Below the pieces are notes generated by a model. That model did no database searches and was not told the origin of the DNA. It worked only from the letters and a program-made list of their open reading frames with translations. DNA of 64,000 nucleotides from Tritrichomonas musculus (taxonomy: Eukaryota > Parabasalia > Tritrichomonadida > Tritrichomonadidae), in the NCBI GenBank assembly GCA_039105265.1, contig JAPFFF010000004.1, positions 2,728,001 through 2,792,000 of the forward strand, read 5' to 3'. Shown in pieces: positions 11,188-21,965 of the stretch (position 1 is the stretch's first letter; every line of letters starts with the position of its first letter). Made by a program: the position numbers and the translations under genes.

Positions 11188-11238
11188 TTTATGATAACTT
11201 CGTTAGTGATATACATTTATGATAAGTTCGTTAGTGAT
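11188..11238. repeat. Two 23-bp direct repeats upstream of the 808-aa gene
   Basis: TTTATGATAA(C/G)TTCGTTAGTGAT occurs at 11188-11210 and 11216-11238, 28 bp apart with one mismatch. It lies about 110 bp upstream of the start codon at 11080 and could be an iteron-like or promoter element of this unit. Confidence 0.5.
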
Positions 11239-11272
11239 CGACTCTTAACGGTACAAACCTAAAATAATAGAC

Positions 11273-11479
11273 CTACTGCACAGATGATCCTACGCACGTG
11301 ACCATTCGATGGGTCTTATGACTTGGACTGAAGAAGTAGACTCGTTTATGGAATGTATGATTACTATTACATGTAGACCATATTCGTTTAATATCATTCG
11401 GATACCTATCTGGGGTAATGAAATGATAACTCTCTGGTTTAAACCCGAAATCGTCATAGTACATGAAGTACTCACTCAT
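11273..11479 (-). CDS. Possible 68-aa ORF of the element
   Basis: 68 codons on the same strand as the 808-aa gene, upstream of it, with the same GC-richer codon use. The peptide is aromatic and basic (MSEYFMYYDDFGFKPESYHF at the start). No domain recognised. Several overlapping frames are also open here, so the frame choice is uncertain. Confidence 0.3.
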   Translation of the reverse strand: MSEYFMYYDDFGFKPESYHFITPDRYPNDIKRIWSTCNSNHTFHKRVYFFSPSHKTHRMVTCVGSSVQ

Positions 11480-11780
11480 TTGGAAAGACGATAAAAAAGT
11501 TAAATGAATATCGATAGCGTTGTCGTTTACAAGTGATCGTTGGAGCTATAGTTTTGGACCATCAACAGTGTTTTCTCGGACGTGGAAAGTCGACGTACAA
11601 TGCTGATAAGGACGGGTGGAGTACGAAGTACGAAACCCTCCTTACCTATAGTAGTTCGATAATTCGTTTGTTTATAAGAAAAATAAAACGTACTGGAATT
11701 AATAAAAGAATTATTTTGTAAAACAATCTTATTCAGTGAGTTTTTTGAATTTGTTTGAGCTTTAGGAAAAGACATTCTAA

Positions 11781-12639
11781 AATAATTATCTTTGCATGGT
11801 TTACTTTTCCACGTTGCGATGGGATATACCTAAGAATTGTTTTGTAAACTACTCTTATTTAGTTATTTTGTTGAGTTTATTTGTGTCTTTGGAAGAAATA
11901 CTATAAAAAAAATAAATTAACCTTTTTGGTCAAAAAATTTTCATCTTTATTGGTCAATAATAAAATTCATATCATCAATGATATGAAGTATACAAAAAAT
12001 TGATAACATCATATAAGATCCCCAAATCCACTCGAAAAACATTGCCTTTTTTTATTTTATTTTCTAACAAATAAAAAAATGAAGAACATATAAAAAAACT
12101 AAAAACTTTTGTCAACTCGTTCATCTTTAAATTGATTTTTTCTTAAAAAAACATTTTTTTCTCATTATGCAATTTATGAGATTTGAATTAAGCACTTTCA
12201 TGCTATTTTCAAATATGTTAGTAATATGATAAAACAATATTAGACATGTATTAAACTTTGATGAGGATTTTTTCTGTTGATCAAAAATTGCAAATTTTTG
12301 AATTTCATTTTTTTCTTGTTTTTCGGTAATAAAATTAAAATTATATTTTTTTGAATTTATATTTATGCTACAAATATTATATACATGACGAAGGACTAAT
12401 TTTTAATAAAAAATGATCAATATTCGAGCTTTTTTTGCATAAAATAAAATTGAATTGAAAAAGAGTTTCCATACCTTTGGCTTAAAATGTGTGTTGAAGG
12501 GTGTAATAAGTTAAAATGTTTGTTCTCCTATCTAATGTTGACTGAAAAGTTTCGAAGTTTGAAAAAACAAATTTAAAATAAGGTTTTTGTTATTTTAACG
12601 TCTTAATTCAAAAAGTTTTGAAAATTAATTTCCGAATAA
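11781..12639. other. AT-rich spacer
   Basis: No convincing gene or repeat boundary seen. A short open frame near 11533-11775 exists on both strands and is not supported. Confidence 0.4.
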
Positions 12640-13640
12640 GTAAACTTGAAATTAAAAGCCAGACCACTTTTTTTCATTCAATTATTTTGGCATAACAATA
12701 TTTTATTTCAAATTAAAATTTTATAACTTTTTTTTTCAATTTTCTTAAAAAGCCAAATATAATCAGAAAAATATTTTTTAAAAAAATATATTTATCACAT
12801 TATTTTAAAACTATTTATAATTCAAAATGGATTATAATATTTCCATATATCTAAAATTTATAGATAAAAATAAAAACAATTTTTTTATTTTAAATTAAAA
12901 TAAGATATTTAACAAATTAAAATAAGATATTTAACAAATTACTTTATCAAAAATTAAGATCCTCAGAAGATCTTACCAACCTTCTTTAGCTCTTTCAAAC
13001 TTTCAACAGCAATATATACATCACAATCTTTATTAAATAATACTTCTTTAGTATATAACTCTTTTTTACTACTTCTTTTCAACACGATTATTCTTATCTT
13101 ACTCAATAAACTTCATTAAGCTAAAATCAGAAGCGCTATTTTACACCACACGTTTTATTAAACAAAAGTTCTTCATATTGTAACTCATTTCTACAACTTT
13201 TTATATTTCCAAAATTATTTCTCATCACGCCTTACAAACTTCCTCAGACATAATCAACAGCACTATATACATCACAATCTCTATTAAATAATACTTCTTT
13301 ACGTTATAAGTCATTTCTACTACTCCTTTTTTAGCATATCTTATTCTTATCTTACTCAACAAACTTCCTCAGACAAAATCAGAAACGCCATTTTACACCG
13401 CATGTTTTATTAGCCATTAGCTAAATATCTCAGCAAATAATTTTCTTTAATAAAAGATATTTTAACAAAATTATATTTTTTAAATATTGAAAATTTATAA
13501 ATTGAAGGAAATTAAAACTCAGACCATATTTTGAATGCAAACGCGATGTAACGATCAAAAATTGAGATAAAAAATTTTAACGATCAAGTAAAGTATTCAA
13601 ATCATATTCAAATAGTGGTCTGACTTTTCGGTCCCAGTTT
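12640..13640. repeat. Repeat-rich segment, probable MITE with internal direct repeats
   Basis: AAAGCCAGACCACTT near 12652 and the inverted GTGGTCTGACTTTTC near 13613 may be degenerate termini. A further direct copy of the left motif (AAACTCAGACCAT) lies near 13515. Inside, about 180 bp around 12995-13168 recur at 13238-13418 at about 80% by eye, sharing ATACATCACAATCT and TTAAATAATACTTCTTTA. No coding frame. Confidence 0.5.
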
Positions 13641-13876
13641 ATGTTTTTTCATAAAACAAATTTTTATTATAAAAAAGTCACTTTTTCTATAAAAAAATAT
13701 TTATTCTAATATAAATGATATTTATTCGTATAAATATTTATTCATTATAACAAACTTTTTCGTAATATAACAAACTTTTTCAATAATATTACTATTCAAA
13801 ATGCTCACTTTTTTTTTTGAATGAAAAACGATCATAAAGTTGATCGTCATCAATTATTAAAAATTCATTTAGAAGA

Positions 13877-14054
13877 ATTTAGTTCAACTAGAAGATGCAG
13901 TTCGTCAAGAATATCGAGTTCAACCAGAAGATCGAGTTAAACCTGAAGATCAAGTCCGACCAGAATAACGAGTTCAACCAGAAGATCGAGTTCAACCGAC
14001 AGGTAGAGTTCAAGCAGAATATCGAGTTAAGCCAGACGATCGAGTTCACTCGAT
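13877..14054. repeat. 18-bp tandem repeat (GAGTTCAACCAGAAGATC type)
   Basis: About ten imperfect copies of an 18-mer run head to tail. Because 18 is a multiple of three the array is open in a frame and yields a repetitive pseudo-peptide, which I do not call a gene. It lies just upstream of the Mutator remnant. Confidence 0.75.
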
Positions 14055-14102
14055 ATTCTGCTTACTTCACCTCGTGAAAACATAAATTCAGAAATTAGCA
14101 AA

Positions 14103-14618
14103 ATGAAAGCAGAAATCCCTATTAAAATATTTCATTTGCTTGAAATCATTGGATTCAACCGCTGTATTGACTTGCTAAGCATTCAATCAAAGATGACACC
14201 GTATTACATTAAAAGGAAACAGCATATTGAAATCAAAGCACAAAGGCTTCAGATAATAGAAGAGGAAACATATGGAACCAGTACGACAGTAATTGATCCA
14301 CGTTTTCCCTACCCAGAAATAAGATGGGAAATAAACACTAGAGATTACAGATGTCCTTGAGGGAAATACACAGATCGGGGATTCCCATGTGCTCATATGG
14401 TGAAAGTCTTTCAGTTTTTCAATGAACCATATGAGCAATGCGTTCATGAATGTTATTATACTTCTACCATAAAAGAGGCTTTAAAAAATATACATTCTCC
14501 AGTGTCTTTTGACATTAATGAAAAAGATGAAAAACTATGTTGTCTCCCTCATCATGTAAAAATATACAGATTAAAAAGGTATCTGTTTGGTTTCGAAAAA
14601 ACACAAAATAATCAATGA
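14103..14618 (+). pseudogene. Mutator-like transposase remnant with broken SWIM zinc finger
   Basis: A single frame of 172 codons interrupted once, by TGA at 14358. Around it the sequence reads YRCP, stop, then GKYTDRGFPCAHMVK. This fits the SWIM pattern CxC(x)nCxH, with the stop sitting where the second Cys codon (TGT/TGC) belongs. SWIM fingers are the usual C-terminal domain of MULE transposases. The catalytic DDE region is absent upstream, so this is a C-terminal fragment with a recent point break. It is not a copy of the LRR-fused transposase at 56.2 kb. A SWIM-domain host gene fragment is the alternative. Confidence 0.65.
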
Positions 14619-15056
14619 ATTGAGTATTTCAAAGATTGAAAATGTTTGATCGATAAGAGTGATAAGCTGCTCATGCGCTGCTATTCAAGTTAAAAATGAT
14701 TTACATCAGTGACATGTTAAATTATCGAATTATAAATTGTATTGCTTTTTATATGAATGATTTAACATATACATGTGAAATATATGCAATACATAAAAAG
14801 ATTGATACTTCACATGAACAAACTGAAGCAAAAATTTACTGATTAGCAATAAATATTGTAATTCTTTCATAATTATCTATTAAACCAAATATATAGAGAT
14901 ATTATTCTAATTTAATGAGATTTACACAAGAATAGATGTTTTTATTTTCAATGGTTTATTTTTTCCTTTTCAATTTTTTCACATCATAAAAAGTTACATT
15001 GTCTTTAAAATTCACGATAAATTCGATAATTATCTTTATAAACTATTCAAAAAAAC

Positions 15057-15090
<34 letters not shown>

Positions 15091-15774
15091 ATAAATCGTA
15101 CGATTTATAGAAAATTAAAACCTCTTTTTAATTTCATAAAATATATTCATTCTAATAAATTTGACAAATTGAATTAAACTTTTTAAGCTTCATATACAAT
15201 TTTCCATTTCACTTAAATAATTTCAATTTGAAATATTAAAAAAAGTAGAACCATTTATTTAATTTGAATATTTTTAAAAAACAAATATTTTACTTTAAAA
15301 AATTTGGTGATTTTTAAGATTTTTTACAAAAAAAAGCACAAGATATTTCTGTTTTAAATTTTAATTCAAATTTCAATTAAACCAATAAAATATATCTTTG
15401 ATCAGTTCAAAATATAAAAAATATATATATAAAAATCATTGTTACCATTTGAAATAAATAATCATATAATATACCAATTGAGAATAAACGTGAAAAAGAA
15501 TTTCAAATTTGTTTACACGATGATTAATTTGAATGCTCTAATTCAAAATTCTCTAAATAACGATTTATTCGATTTTGAAAATCTTGAAAATACAAAAAGT
15601 TATAACAATTTTGAAAGGATAAAATTGTGTTACATAGAATTTTATTAACAAAAATAATTGAAAATAAATCCTAAACCATTGAATTCCAATATTGTTCACT
15701 CTGAAAAATTTCAATTCGTTTCTATTTAAAATAATTACAAAAAAAAAAAAAAAAAAAAAAAAAAATTCTTGGGA
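14619..15774. other. Spacer with two long A-runs
   Basis: Apart from poly-A runs at about 15058-15087 and 15739-15765 I see nothing definite. The first A-run is followed by a short palindrome, AAATCGTACGATTT. A 69-codon frame near 15439 is not supported. The second A-run ends 9 bp before the start codon of the phosphatase gene. Confidence 0.45.
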
Positions 15775-16686
15775 ATGCAAAACATCAATGATCTCGATTT
15801 AAGTCCAAGGGATAGAATAATTAATATAACAATGAATTCACATAGCATAGAGCAAGAAAAACCAGAAGAAAAAATTACCCGTTTTAATGTTAAAATTGAA
15901 TCAAATACACAACCTGATTCTTTTTTAAACAAAAGATATAGCATCGTTTTTGATCTTGACAATACATTGATATATACAACCCCTCTTCAAACCAAGAATA
16001 CTTCTTTTGTTGTATATCAACAGAAAAGTTTAAACTGCCGAACCAGATCATCTTCATCAATTAGAGGCACAATGCAAATCAGTTTATTACAAAAAGGGCC
16101 ACCATCTGAGTCAAAAATTAATTCTGTTCCGAATAATCAAACTTCAAGAAACTCAATGCCCAGAGGCACATATAGAAAGTTTTTTGTACAAACTAGGCCC
16201 AAATTACATGAATTTTTACGATCTATCATCAAGGAATATAATATTTTCTTTTACACTGCATCTGAAAGAGAATATGCAAAAGATGTTGTGTCAAAAATAT
16301 TTGAAGAAACATTCAGTGCTGAATGTTTGAAAAATCAAAATGATGAGGATTTGACTGAGTTTCGAAATTATATGTCAAATTTGGATAAAATCATTTTTTC
16401 GAGGGAACATTGCACTTTTATGAATGGTTATGAATTGAAGGACTTGAGGCTCTTAAATAAGCCTCTATCCGATATTATATTAGTAGATGACATACAAGGT
16501 TCTGGCTTACTTCAGCCATTGAACTCTCTTATAATTCCAGCGTTCTATGGTGATGTAGACGACTTATTTTTGACAGACGAGTTGCTTCCACTATTGACCC
16601 AATGCTCAAAGACAAAAGAGCTTATTCCGAACATAAGAAAGTATGCAGAAACACTTTCACCTCATTTAATGTTATATGATCAGTGA
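15775..16686 (+). CDS. FCP1/NIF-type (DxDxT) protein phosphatase
   Basis: 303 aa from ATG 15775. HAD-superfamily phosphatase of the CTD/SCP/FCP1 type: DLDNT at residues 60-64 supplies the nucleophile and acid (IVFDLDNTLIYTT). FFYTAS around 158-163 is motif II, with T161. SREHC at 209-213 and the Lys-rich KDLRLLNK (222-229) correspond to the region before motif III, and VDD at 237-239 is motif IV. An unusual insert of about 60 Ser/Asn-rich residues separates motif I from the TRPKLHEF segment. The family removes phosphate from Ser of the RNA polymerase II CTD or other proteins; the substrate here is unknown. No transmembrane segment, so probably soluble. A 27-nt A-run ends just upstream of the start, an odd leader. 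Confidence 0.8.
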   Translation: MQNINDLDLSPRDRIINITMNSHSIEQEKPEEKITRFNVKIESNTQPDSFLNKRYSIVFDLDNTLIYTTPLQTKNTSFVVYQQKSLNCRTRSSSSIRGTMQISLLQKGPPSESKINSVPNNQTSRNSMPRGTYRKFFVQTRPKLHEFLRSIIKEYNIFFYTASEREYAKDVVSKIFEETFSAECLKNQNDEDLTEFRNYMSNLDKIIFSREHCTFMNGYELKDLRLLNKPLSDIILVDDIQGSGLLQPLNSLIIPAFYGDVDDLFLTDELLPLLTQCSKTKELIPNIRKYAETLSPHLMLYDQ

Positions 16687-17212
16687 AAATTATGATATTA
16701 ATTGTTTATTTATCACTTATAAGTGATACCTTAAATAAATATTATTGTTTTGAAATTGCTTTTTGTATTATTATATATGGACAATCAACATTGAACCAGC
16801 ATTTAGCAAAAATTGATAATTGTAGTTGATAAAACATTGATTCATTTCTATGAAATTTGAATTATTGACGAAACGAGATCATTTTTTCTTAATCAAGTCA
16901 ATTTGACTAACTAATCTTTGATGATAAACAAGCTATTTTGAAACGATAACTGGCATATACCAATCTTAAAAAGAATGAATTAAAATTCAAATTTCTATCC
17001 AAGGCCGTTTAAAAAATTCTGAATTTTTCATCTGTAAAAAATTTGAAAATATCCTCATAATGGCTTCCCTATTAATCCATATGATATATATAAACAAATT
17101 GACTTTAAATAACAATAAAATAAATTAGTTATAATTATCATTAATTACAAAATGTTAATACTATAATATAATTTTAATATAAACAAATCATTGATAGTAA
17201 AAATAACATTAA
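16687..17212. other. Intergenic, convergent gene ends
   Basis: AT-rich region between the phosphatase and the minus-strand kinase, which converge here. No further feature recognised. Confidence 0.5.
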
Positions 17213-18280
17213 TTATGAATCAAGTTTGAAAGGAGCTGTAAAATCATAACTTTTTTTTCTTAGTAATCGGCTTGTAACATCAAAAGAATAATTTTCATCA
17301 CAAACAATACCATGAACAGCCTTGATTGGCAGTTCTAAATTTTTTGATGGAACAACAAAAGGAGAAAGCTTTATTTCCACAGGAGGGCATTCTTTAACAT
17401 ATTCATGTTCTATAACTTGATGGATGGTATACCTGGATTGTGGGTTAACTTCTAGCATTTTAGTAATCAAATCCCAAAGAACAGGGTTACATCCTTCTGG
17501 CATTTCAAGTTGAGATGACATTATTGATCTAACAATTTCAAAAACATTATTTCCATTATAGGGAAACTTTTGAAAATTTAAGTTATATAATGTAATTCCA
17601 AGTGACCAAATGTCTTCTGACCCAGGCTTGATTTCTTCTTCATTTGAGCATTTATCAATTAATTCAGGGGCCTGAAAAGCTGGAGTACCAACAACTCGAG
17701 CAGAGCTTTGAAAACTGTGCCCAATTCCAAAATCTGAGATTAACACGTTTCCATTATGTTTAAGTAAAATATTTTGAGGTTTGAGATCTTGATGCACAAT
17801 ACCGTTTTCATGAAGGTAACATACACCTTCTACTACTTGCTTGAATATATATCGAATTTGATCAGGATTAAAATCTACACCAGATTTAACAAGGGAAGCG
17901 AGGTTTCCACAGTCAGCATAATCTTCAATGATATAAACAACACCACTATCTTTAACATGTATTACTTCGTGAAGTGAAACTATATTCGGGTGATTTAATT
18001 TCCTCATTGTAAGTATTTCTCTATTTAATTGGGCTACACCAATTGCTGTTTTTGAAAGCTTCTTAATATGAATTCTTTTAGTGGCATAAAGTTGAGATGT
18101 AATAGTGTCTAAGGCCAAAAATACTTTAGAAAACGATCCTTCACCGATTTGCATTAATAATTTATACTGATTAATTTGCTTTATATAATTATGCTCTCCA
18201 TATGTAGTATCGATGTTACCTTTTCCAGTTATGGATCCTGAAGAACTACGAGGAAAAGAAGACTTAGGAAATAATTCCAT
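17213..18280 (-). CDS. CaMKK/LKB1-upstream-like Ser/Thr protein kinase
   Basis: 355 aa, ATG at 18280. Complete kinase domain about residues 40-291: Gly loop GEGSFSKV 46-53, Lys68, alpha-C Glu88, catalytic loop HQDLKPQN 163-170, DFG 183-185, GTPAFQAPE 198-206. The GTPAF.APE activation segment is typical of CaM-kinase-kinase and SNF1-upstream kinases. The usual HRD Arg is Gln164, making it a non-RD kinase that may not depend on activation-loop phosphorylation. The catalytic Asp165 is kept, so activity is expected. A short Ser-rich N-terminus and a ~60-residue tail without recognised domains flank it. A CAMK-group kinase, the kind of target such enzymes phosphorylate, lies 1.5 kb away; a functional link is only suggestive. 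Confidence 0.85.
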   Translation of the reverse strand: MELFPKSSFPRSSSGSITGKGNIDTTYGEHNYIKQINQYKLLMQIGEGSFSKVFLALDTITSQLYATKRIHIKKLSKTAIGVAQLNREILTMRKLNHPNIVSLHEVIHVKDSGVVYIIEDYADCGNLASLVKSGVDFNPDQIRYIFKQVVEGVCYLHENGIVHQDLKPQNILLKHNGNVLISDFGIGHSFQSSARVVGTPAFQAPELIDKCSNEEEIKPGSEDIWSLGITLYNLNFQKFPYNGNNVFEIVRSIMSSQLEMPEGCNPVLWDLITKMLEVNPQSRYTIHQVIEHEYVKECPPVEIKLSPFVVPSKNLELPIKAVHGIVCDENYSFDVTSRLLRKKSYDFTAPFKLDS

Positions 18281-18486
18281 TCAAGAAAAATTTAAACTAA
18301 AAAATTGAATAAAATTCAATTAATATATTCAAATATAAAAAATTTTTTATGATTAACGACCGATTAATTATATATATATATATTTTCAACATATTTCTTG
18401 CAATTTTCATTAATTAATACATTTTAATCAGTTTTTTATTAACGATTAACGATTTAAAAATTCAAAATAAAGTTATCAAAAAATTA

Positions 18487-19099
18487 GATAGATTTTTTTT
18501 TTCCCTTTTTTCCGAGATTTTCTCTCAAATGCTTTGAAAAAGTTTTTACACACAATTTTTTCCCTTTTTTCCGAGATTTTATTTCAGAAATTTTAATGGA
18601 ATAAAATGACATAAATATAAATAATGTAAAAAAGAAATATTTATTATAATAAAGTATAGTTTTTTCAAAGCCTTTTTAGCTTTTTTTGGGAATGATGCAA
18701 AATCAAACAGCTGGGCAATAAAAATTCTGTGACTTATTACTAATGTTGAAATATATATGTTACAATAGCTTCAATTCTTTTTAATTTTCATTATAAAGGA
18801 GCAGAATCGTTGCATAAAGCATGCTTTGATGGCTAATTTGAATTTAAAGAACGTTCACTATATAAATATTAAATGACAAAGAATATCAAATGTGGGATAG
18901 CTGCCAATCTTTCAGTCCCCTATATCAGCTTGTTTCTAACCAATTGATGTTGTTTTCCGAAAAGAATAGTGAAATAACATACCGTGGGCTTACATAGAAT
19001 CAATAAAAATTATTATAAACAGCCATTATGAAAACGATTAAAAAATATTCAAAAAATTGAGAGGTAAATCTCGGAAAAAAAGGCATTTTTCGATCTACC
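18487..19099. mobile_element. 613-bp MITE with 8-bp target duplication
   Basis: The direct 8-mer AAAAATTA flanks it exactly (18479-18486 and 19100-19107). Ends are inverted: GATAGAT on the left, GGTAGAT read from the right, followed by a shared TTTTTTCCGAGATTT and CTCTCAA on each side. The CCGAGATTT motif is also directly repeated near 18562. Non-coding. The terminus and duplication length resemble the palindromic element at 1622-3051 (GGTAGACT, 8 bp), suggesting one transposase served both. Confidence 0.75.
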
Positions 19100-19107
19100 A
19101 AAAATTA

Positions 19108-19781
19108 TTTACAAATCTTATCTTTTCTGAAGTACGATATAAACTTTTTTGACCTTACATTTTTGTGAAAATGTTAAGATGTGAATATGATATACTTTTT
19201 TTTTTTTGTCATAAACCATTTAATGGCGATACTATACATTATTTAATTAATTAATTCATTATTTTCTTTTATATCAAAAAAATATAAAAAAAAACATGAT
19301 GGAATAGGATTTTAACCATTTTTATATTTCTATAAACATTTATTCATAATAATATCACTTATTAATTTACAAAAAATTTAGTTTTTAAAATAAATAAATG
19401 CAAAATTGTTATTTTTTCTTTATACTTTTTTTCCAACAATTCTGAATATATTCAATACAAATTGAAATAAACTATTTCAAATATAAAAAATACTTATACT
19501 ATTTAGGATTTCTCATATTCTTTGATATTAAAATGCTAACGATATTATCTTTTTTCTATTCAATTACCTTGAACTTTTTATTCAAAAAAAATACTTAAAA
19601 CTTTTTGAATACTTGTTGAATTCTATCTTCATTGATTTAGCAAATACCATATGAATTTTGAACAATTTTACTTATTATTTGCCATTAATTTATATTGAAA
19701 AAACCGTTTTTATAAAATTTAATCATATTATTTGTTTTTTCCTATATGAAACTCAAATAAATAAATTTTCAATGTTTTTAA
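19108..19781. other. AT-rich upstream region of the CAMK-like kinase
   Basis: No open frame or repeat recognised. Confidence 0.45.
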
Positions 19782-19786
19782 TCACT
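19782..19786 (+). promoter_or_regulatory. Initiator-like TCACT
   Basis: TCACT matches the trichomonad initiator consensus TCAYW and lies 6 bp before the ATG at 19793, the spacing usual for these genes. Short motif in AT-rich DNA, so only moderate support. Confidence 0.4.
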
Positions 19787-19792
19787 TAATCA

Positions 19793-21220
19793 ATGAAGAA
19801 TAAACATCCTTATGATATTTCAAACAATTTTGAAAATAGAGTTTCAAATAAATTTGATGATCAATTCGATTTTACAGGAATTGTCATTCCTCAAACAATT
19901 GGCAATTACCAAATCTTACAATCAATAGGATTTGGAGCATGTAGTCTTGTAAAATTATGCAAGCGATTTTTTTGTTTAAGTTCTAAAAATCATATTGATG
20001 TCAACAAAGAAGAATTATTTGCTTGCAAAATAATACCTAAAATTCGACTTACTAATGAAAGAATGAAGCAAAGTCTCGAGTCTGAAATTCGAATTATTCA
20101 ACAACTTCATCATCCTGGTATAGTTCAACTTATTGAGTTATTAAAAGACGAAAATAATTATTATGTTATTTTAGAATATTGCCCAAAAGGCGATCTTTTT
20201 TCGCATATAATCAAAAACAAGAAAATAGCAGAACCAGAAGCAAAATATATTTTTAAGCAAATTCTTCAAGCATTAAAATACATTCAGTTCATGAATGTTT
20301 CACATCGTGATTTGAAACCAGAAAATATTTTATTTGATAAAGATAACCATATTAAAATAAGTGATTTTGGATTATCCAAATATATTTTAGAATCAGAGAA
20401 TTTTTTAGTGCGAACACCTTGCGGCTCACCTTGTTATGTGTCACCTGAATGCATTAGTGGAAGACCTTATAATGGAAAAACAACGGATGTTTGGAGTTGT
20501 GGAGTTATTCTTTACACAATGCTCACAGGTCATATCCCATGGACAAAAAATAGCGAAGAACAGGTTTTCAGGCAAATCAAACGTGCTCAATATATTTGCC
20601 CAAAATATATTTCAATTGAAGCAAAATTATTAATAAATGGCCTTCTTACAGTTGACATAAATCGTAGATATACAGTGGACATGGCATTAAAAGACCCATG
20701 GTTGAAGGGTACACCTATAAAATTTAATTTAAATTCAAATTTAAATAAATTTGTGTCAATAAAGAAAGTTGATCAGTTTTTTGATCGTGAAATAAGTGAT
20801 GATTCACTTATAAATATTCTTAAAATAAGAAAAAGAGGAAATATGGAACATACAACAAATGAATACAATTTGAATGATGAAAAAGAAAGCAGGAACAAAA
20901 AAAAGTTATCTTTTTTCCAAAGATTAAAAATAAAAAAAGCAGTGAAAACAGAATCAAAATCAAAAATAAAATCACAAGGTCCAAAAACGAATGAAATTTA
21001 TAATAATATATCAAATTGCACAATAAAAAATAATAATATTTATTCAAATAATACTCAAATCAAAATTGATACATCAAATGCAGATTATTTTTATGGATTA
21101 AAACAATCATTTTCTTCACCAATCATAAAATTATTAGGAAATCAAAGCATTTTATTCTTAGATAACCACAAAAATCAAAAAATTCATAGTGAGGAATGCA
21201 GCCACTGTAATTATATATGA
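19793..21220 (+). CDS. CAMK-group Ser/Thr protein kinase (SNF1/CaMK-like)
   Basis: 475 aa. Kinase domain about 39-304: Gly loop GFGACSLVK 46-54, Lys79, catalytic loop HRDLKPEN 171-178, DFG 191-193, CGSPCYVSPE 210-219. The final helix block ends in DPWLKG. The GSPCYVSPE and HIPW features place it in the CAMK group near SNF1/AMPK-related and CaM kinases. An insert of about 15 residues (FCLSSKNHIDVNKEE) sits between the Gly loop and the catalytic Lys. The tail (about 305-475) has no recognised domain. It holds a basic stretch (KKLSFFQRLKIKKAVK) that could be autoinhibitory or a membrane or calmodulin contact, then Asn-rich filler. Catalytic residues are all present, so it should be active. An initiator motif TCACT sits just upstream. 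Confidence 0.88.
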   Translation: MKNKHPYDISNNFENRVSNKFDDQFDFTGIVIPQTIGNYQILQSIGFGACSLVKLCKRFFCLSSKNHIDVNKEELFACKIIPKIRLTNERMKQSLESEIRIIQQLHHPGIVQLIELLKDENNYYVILEYCPKGDLFSHIIKNKKIAEPEAKYIFKQILQALKYIQFMNVSHRDLKPENILFDKDNHIKISDFGLSKYILESENFLVRTPCGSPCYVSPECISGRPYNGKTTDVWSCGVILYTMLTGHIPWTKNSEEQVFRQIKRAQYICPKYISIEAKLLINGLLTVDINRRYTVDMALKDPWLKGTPIKFNLNSNLNKFVSIKKVDQFFDREISDDSLINILKIRKRGNMEHTTNEYNLNDEKESRNKKKLSFFQRLKIKKAVKTESKSKIKSQGPKTNEIYNNISNCTIKNNNIYSNNTQIKIDTSNADYFYGLKQSFSSPIIKLLGNQSILFLDNHKNQKIHSEECSHCNYI

Positions 21221-21957
21221 TATTAAAAAGTATTTTTTAATAAAAAAGTTTTTCACCATGAATATGAAACTTATATAAGTTTTAATTGTTAACTTGACAT
21301 AATGAAATACATTCATATTGAAACATATCATCAGAATAATGATTTAGATATTGTTTCATCTATTTATCAAGAAGAGTTTTTTTTAGTTAAACTTTTACTT
21401 TTGAAAAAATTTGAAAAATTTTTTGTTCAAAAAATATATACTCAAATCAAAAATCGTTTGTTGAACGTTTACTAAAAATTTGCTGACATTAAACTTTTTG
21501 TGAACATTTTTAGGTTCTTGAATATTTAATTATTTCTAAATATCCCATTCTTTGCAAATAAGTGATATTGTCCGTAATTTTTTAAGTTTTTTGGTAAACG
21601 TTTTGTTTAAAGTTATTTTTTAAAAAACGTAGCGCCAATTTTCTTATAATATTTTGTATACTTATTCATCAACATGATATAATTACTTTATTATAATTTC
21701 ATAATAATCGTATTCATAATTATCGAATTATAAATCTTTTTAATAAAACTGATATTTTTTGAATAAAAATATCAACTTTTTCAGAACAAAATTTGCAAAA
21801 ATTTTAAAATATATATATCTCAATATTAAACAGAAAGATCAAACAGATATTAAAACTGTAGATTTATTATTGGAGCAAAAATATATTAATATCAATTATA
21901 TTTCAAATAAAAAAAATTTATTTGGCTTGTAGAGGTCTTTTTAGACTTTAAAAGACG
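21221..21957. other. AT-rich spacer
   Basis: Downstream of the kinase gene; nothing recognised up to the element at 21966. Confidence 0.45.
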
Positions 21958-21965
21958 ATAGAAAA

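Larger units (their letters stand above)
8119..11780 (-). mobile_element. Compositionally distinct multi-gene element of unknown class
   Basis: From about 8220 to 11690 the DNA is visibly richer in G, C and CpG than anything around it and is packed with minus-strand coding sequence (808 aa, 124 aa, and a possible 68-aa ORF). One end (8119-8292) recurs detached at 5151-5325, so the unit is repetitive. The other boundary is placed only by the return to AT-rich sequence near 11700-11780. No terminal inverted repeat was found. A Rep-encoding mobile or virus-like element is a guess; transfer from outside or simple element base-bias could both explain the composition. Confidence 0.45.

Noticed and set aside
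13895-14077. 60-codon frame over the 18-bp repeats
   Set aside because: Repeat-derived, with no unique sequence.
15439-15648. 69-codon frame upstream of the phosphatase gene
   Set aside because: No codon bias, no motif, AT-rich filler; could be chance.
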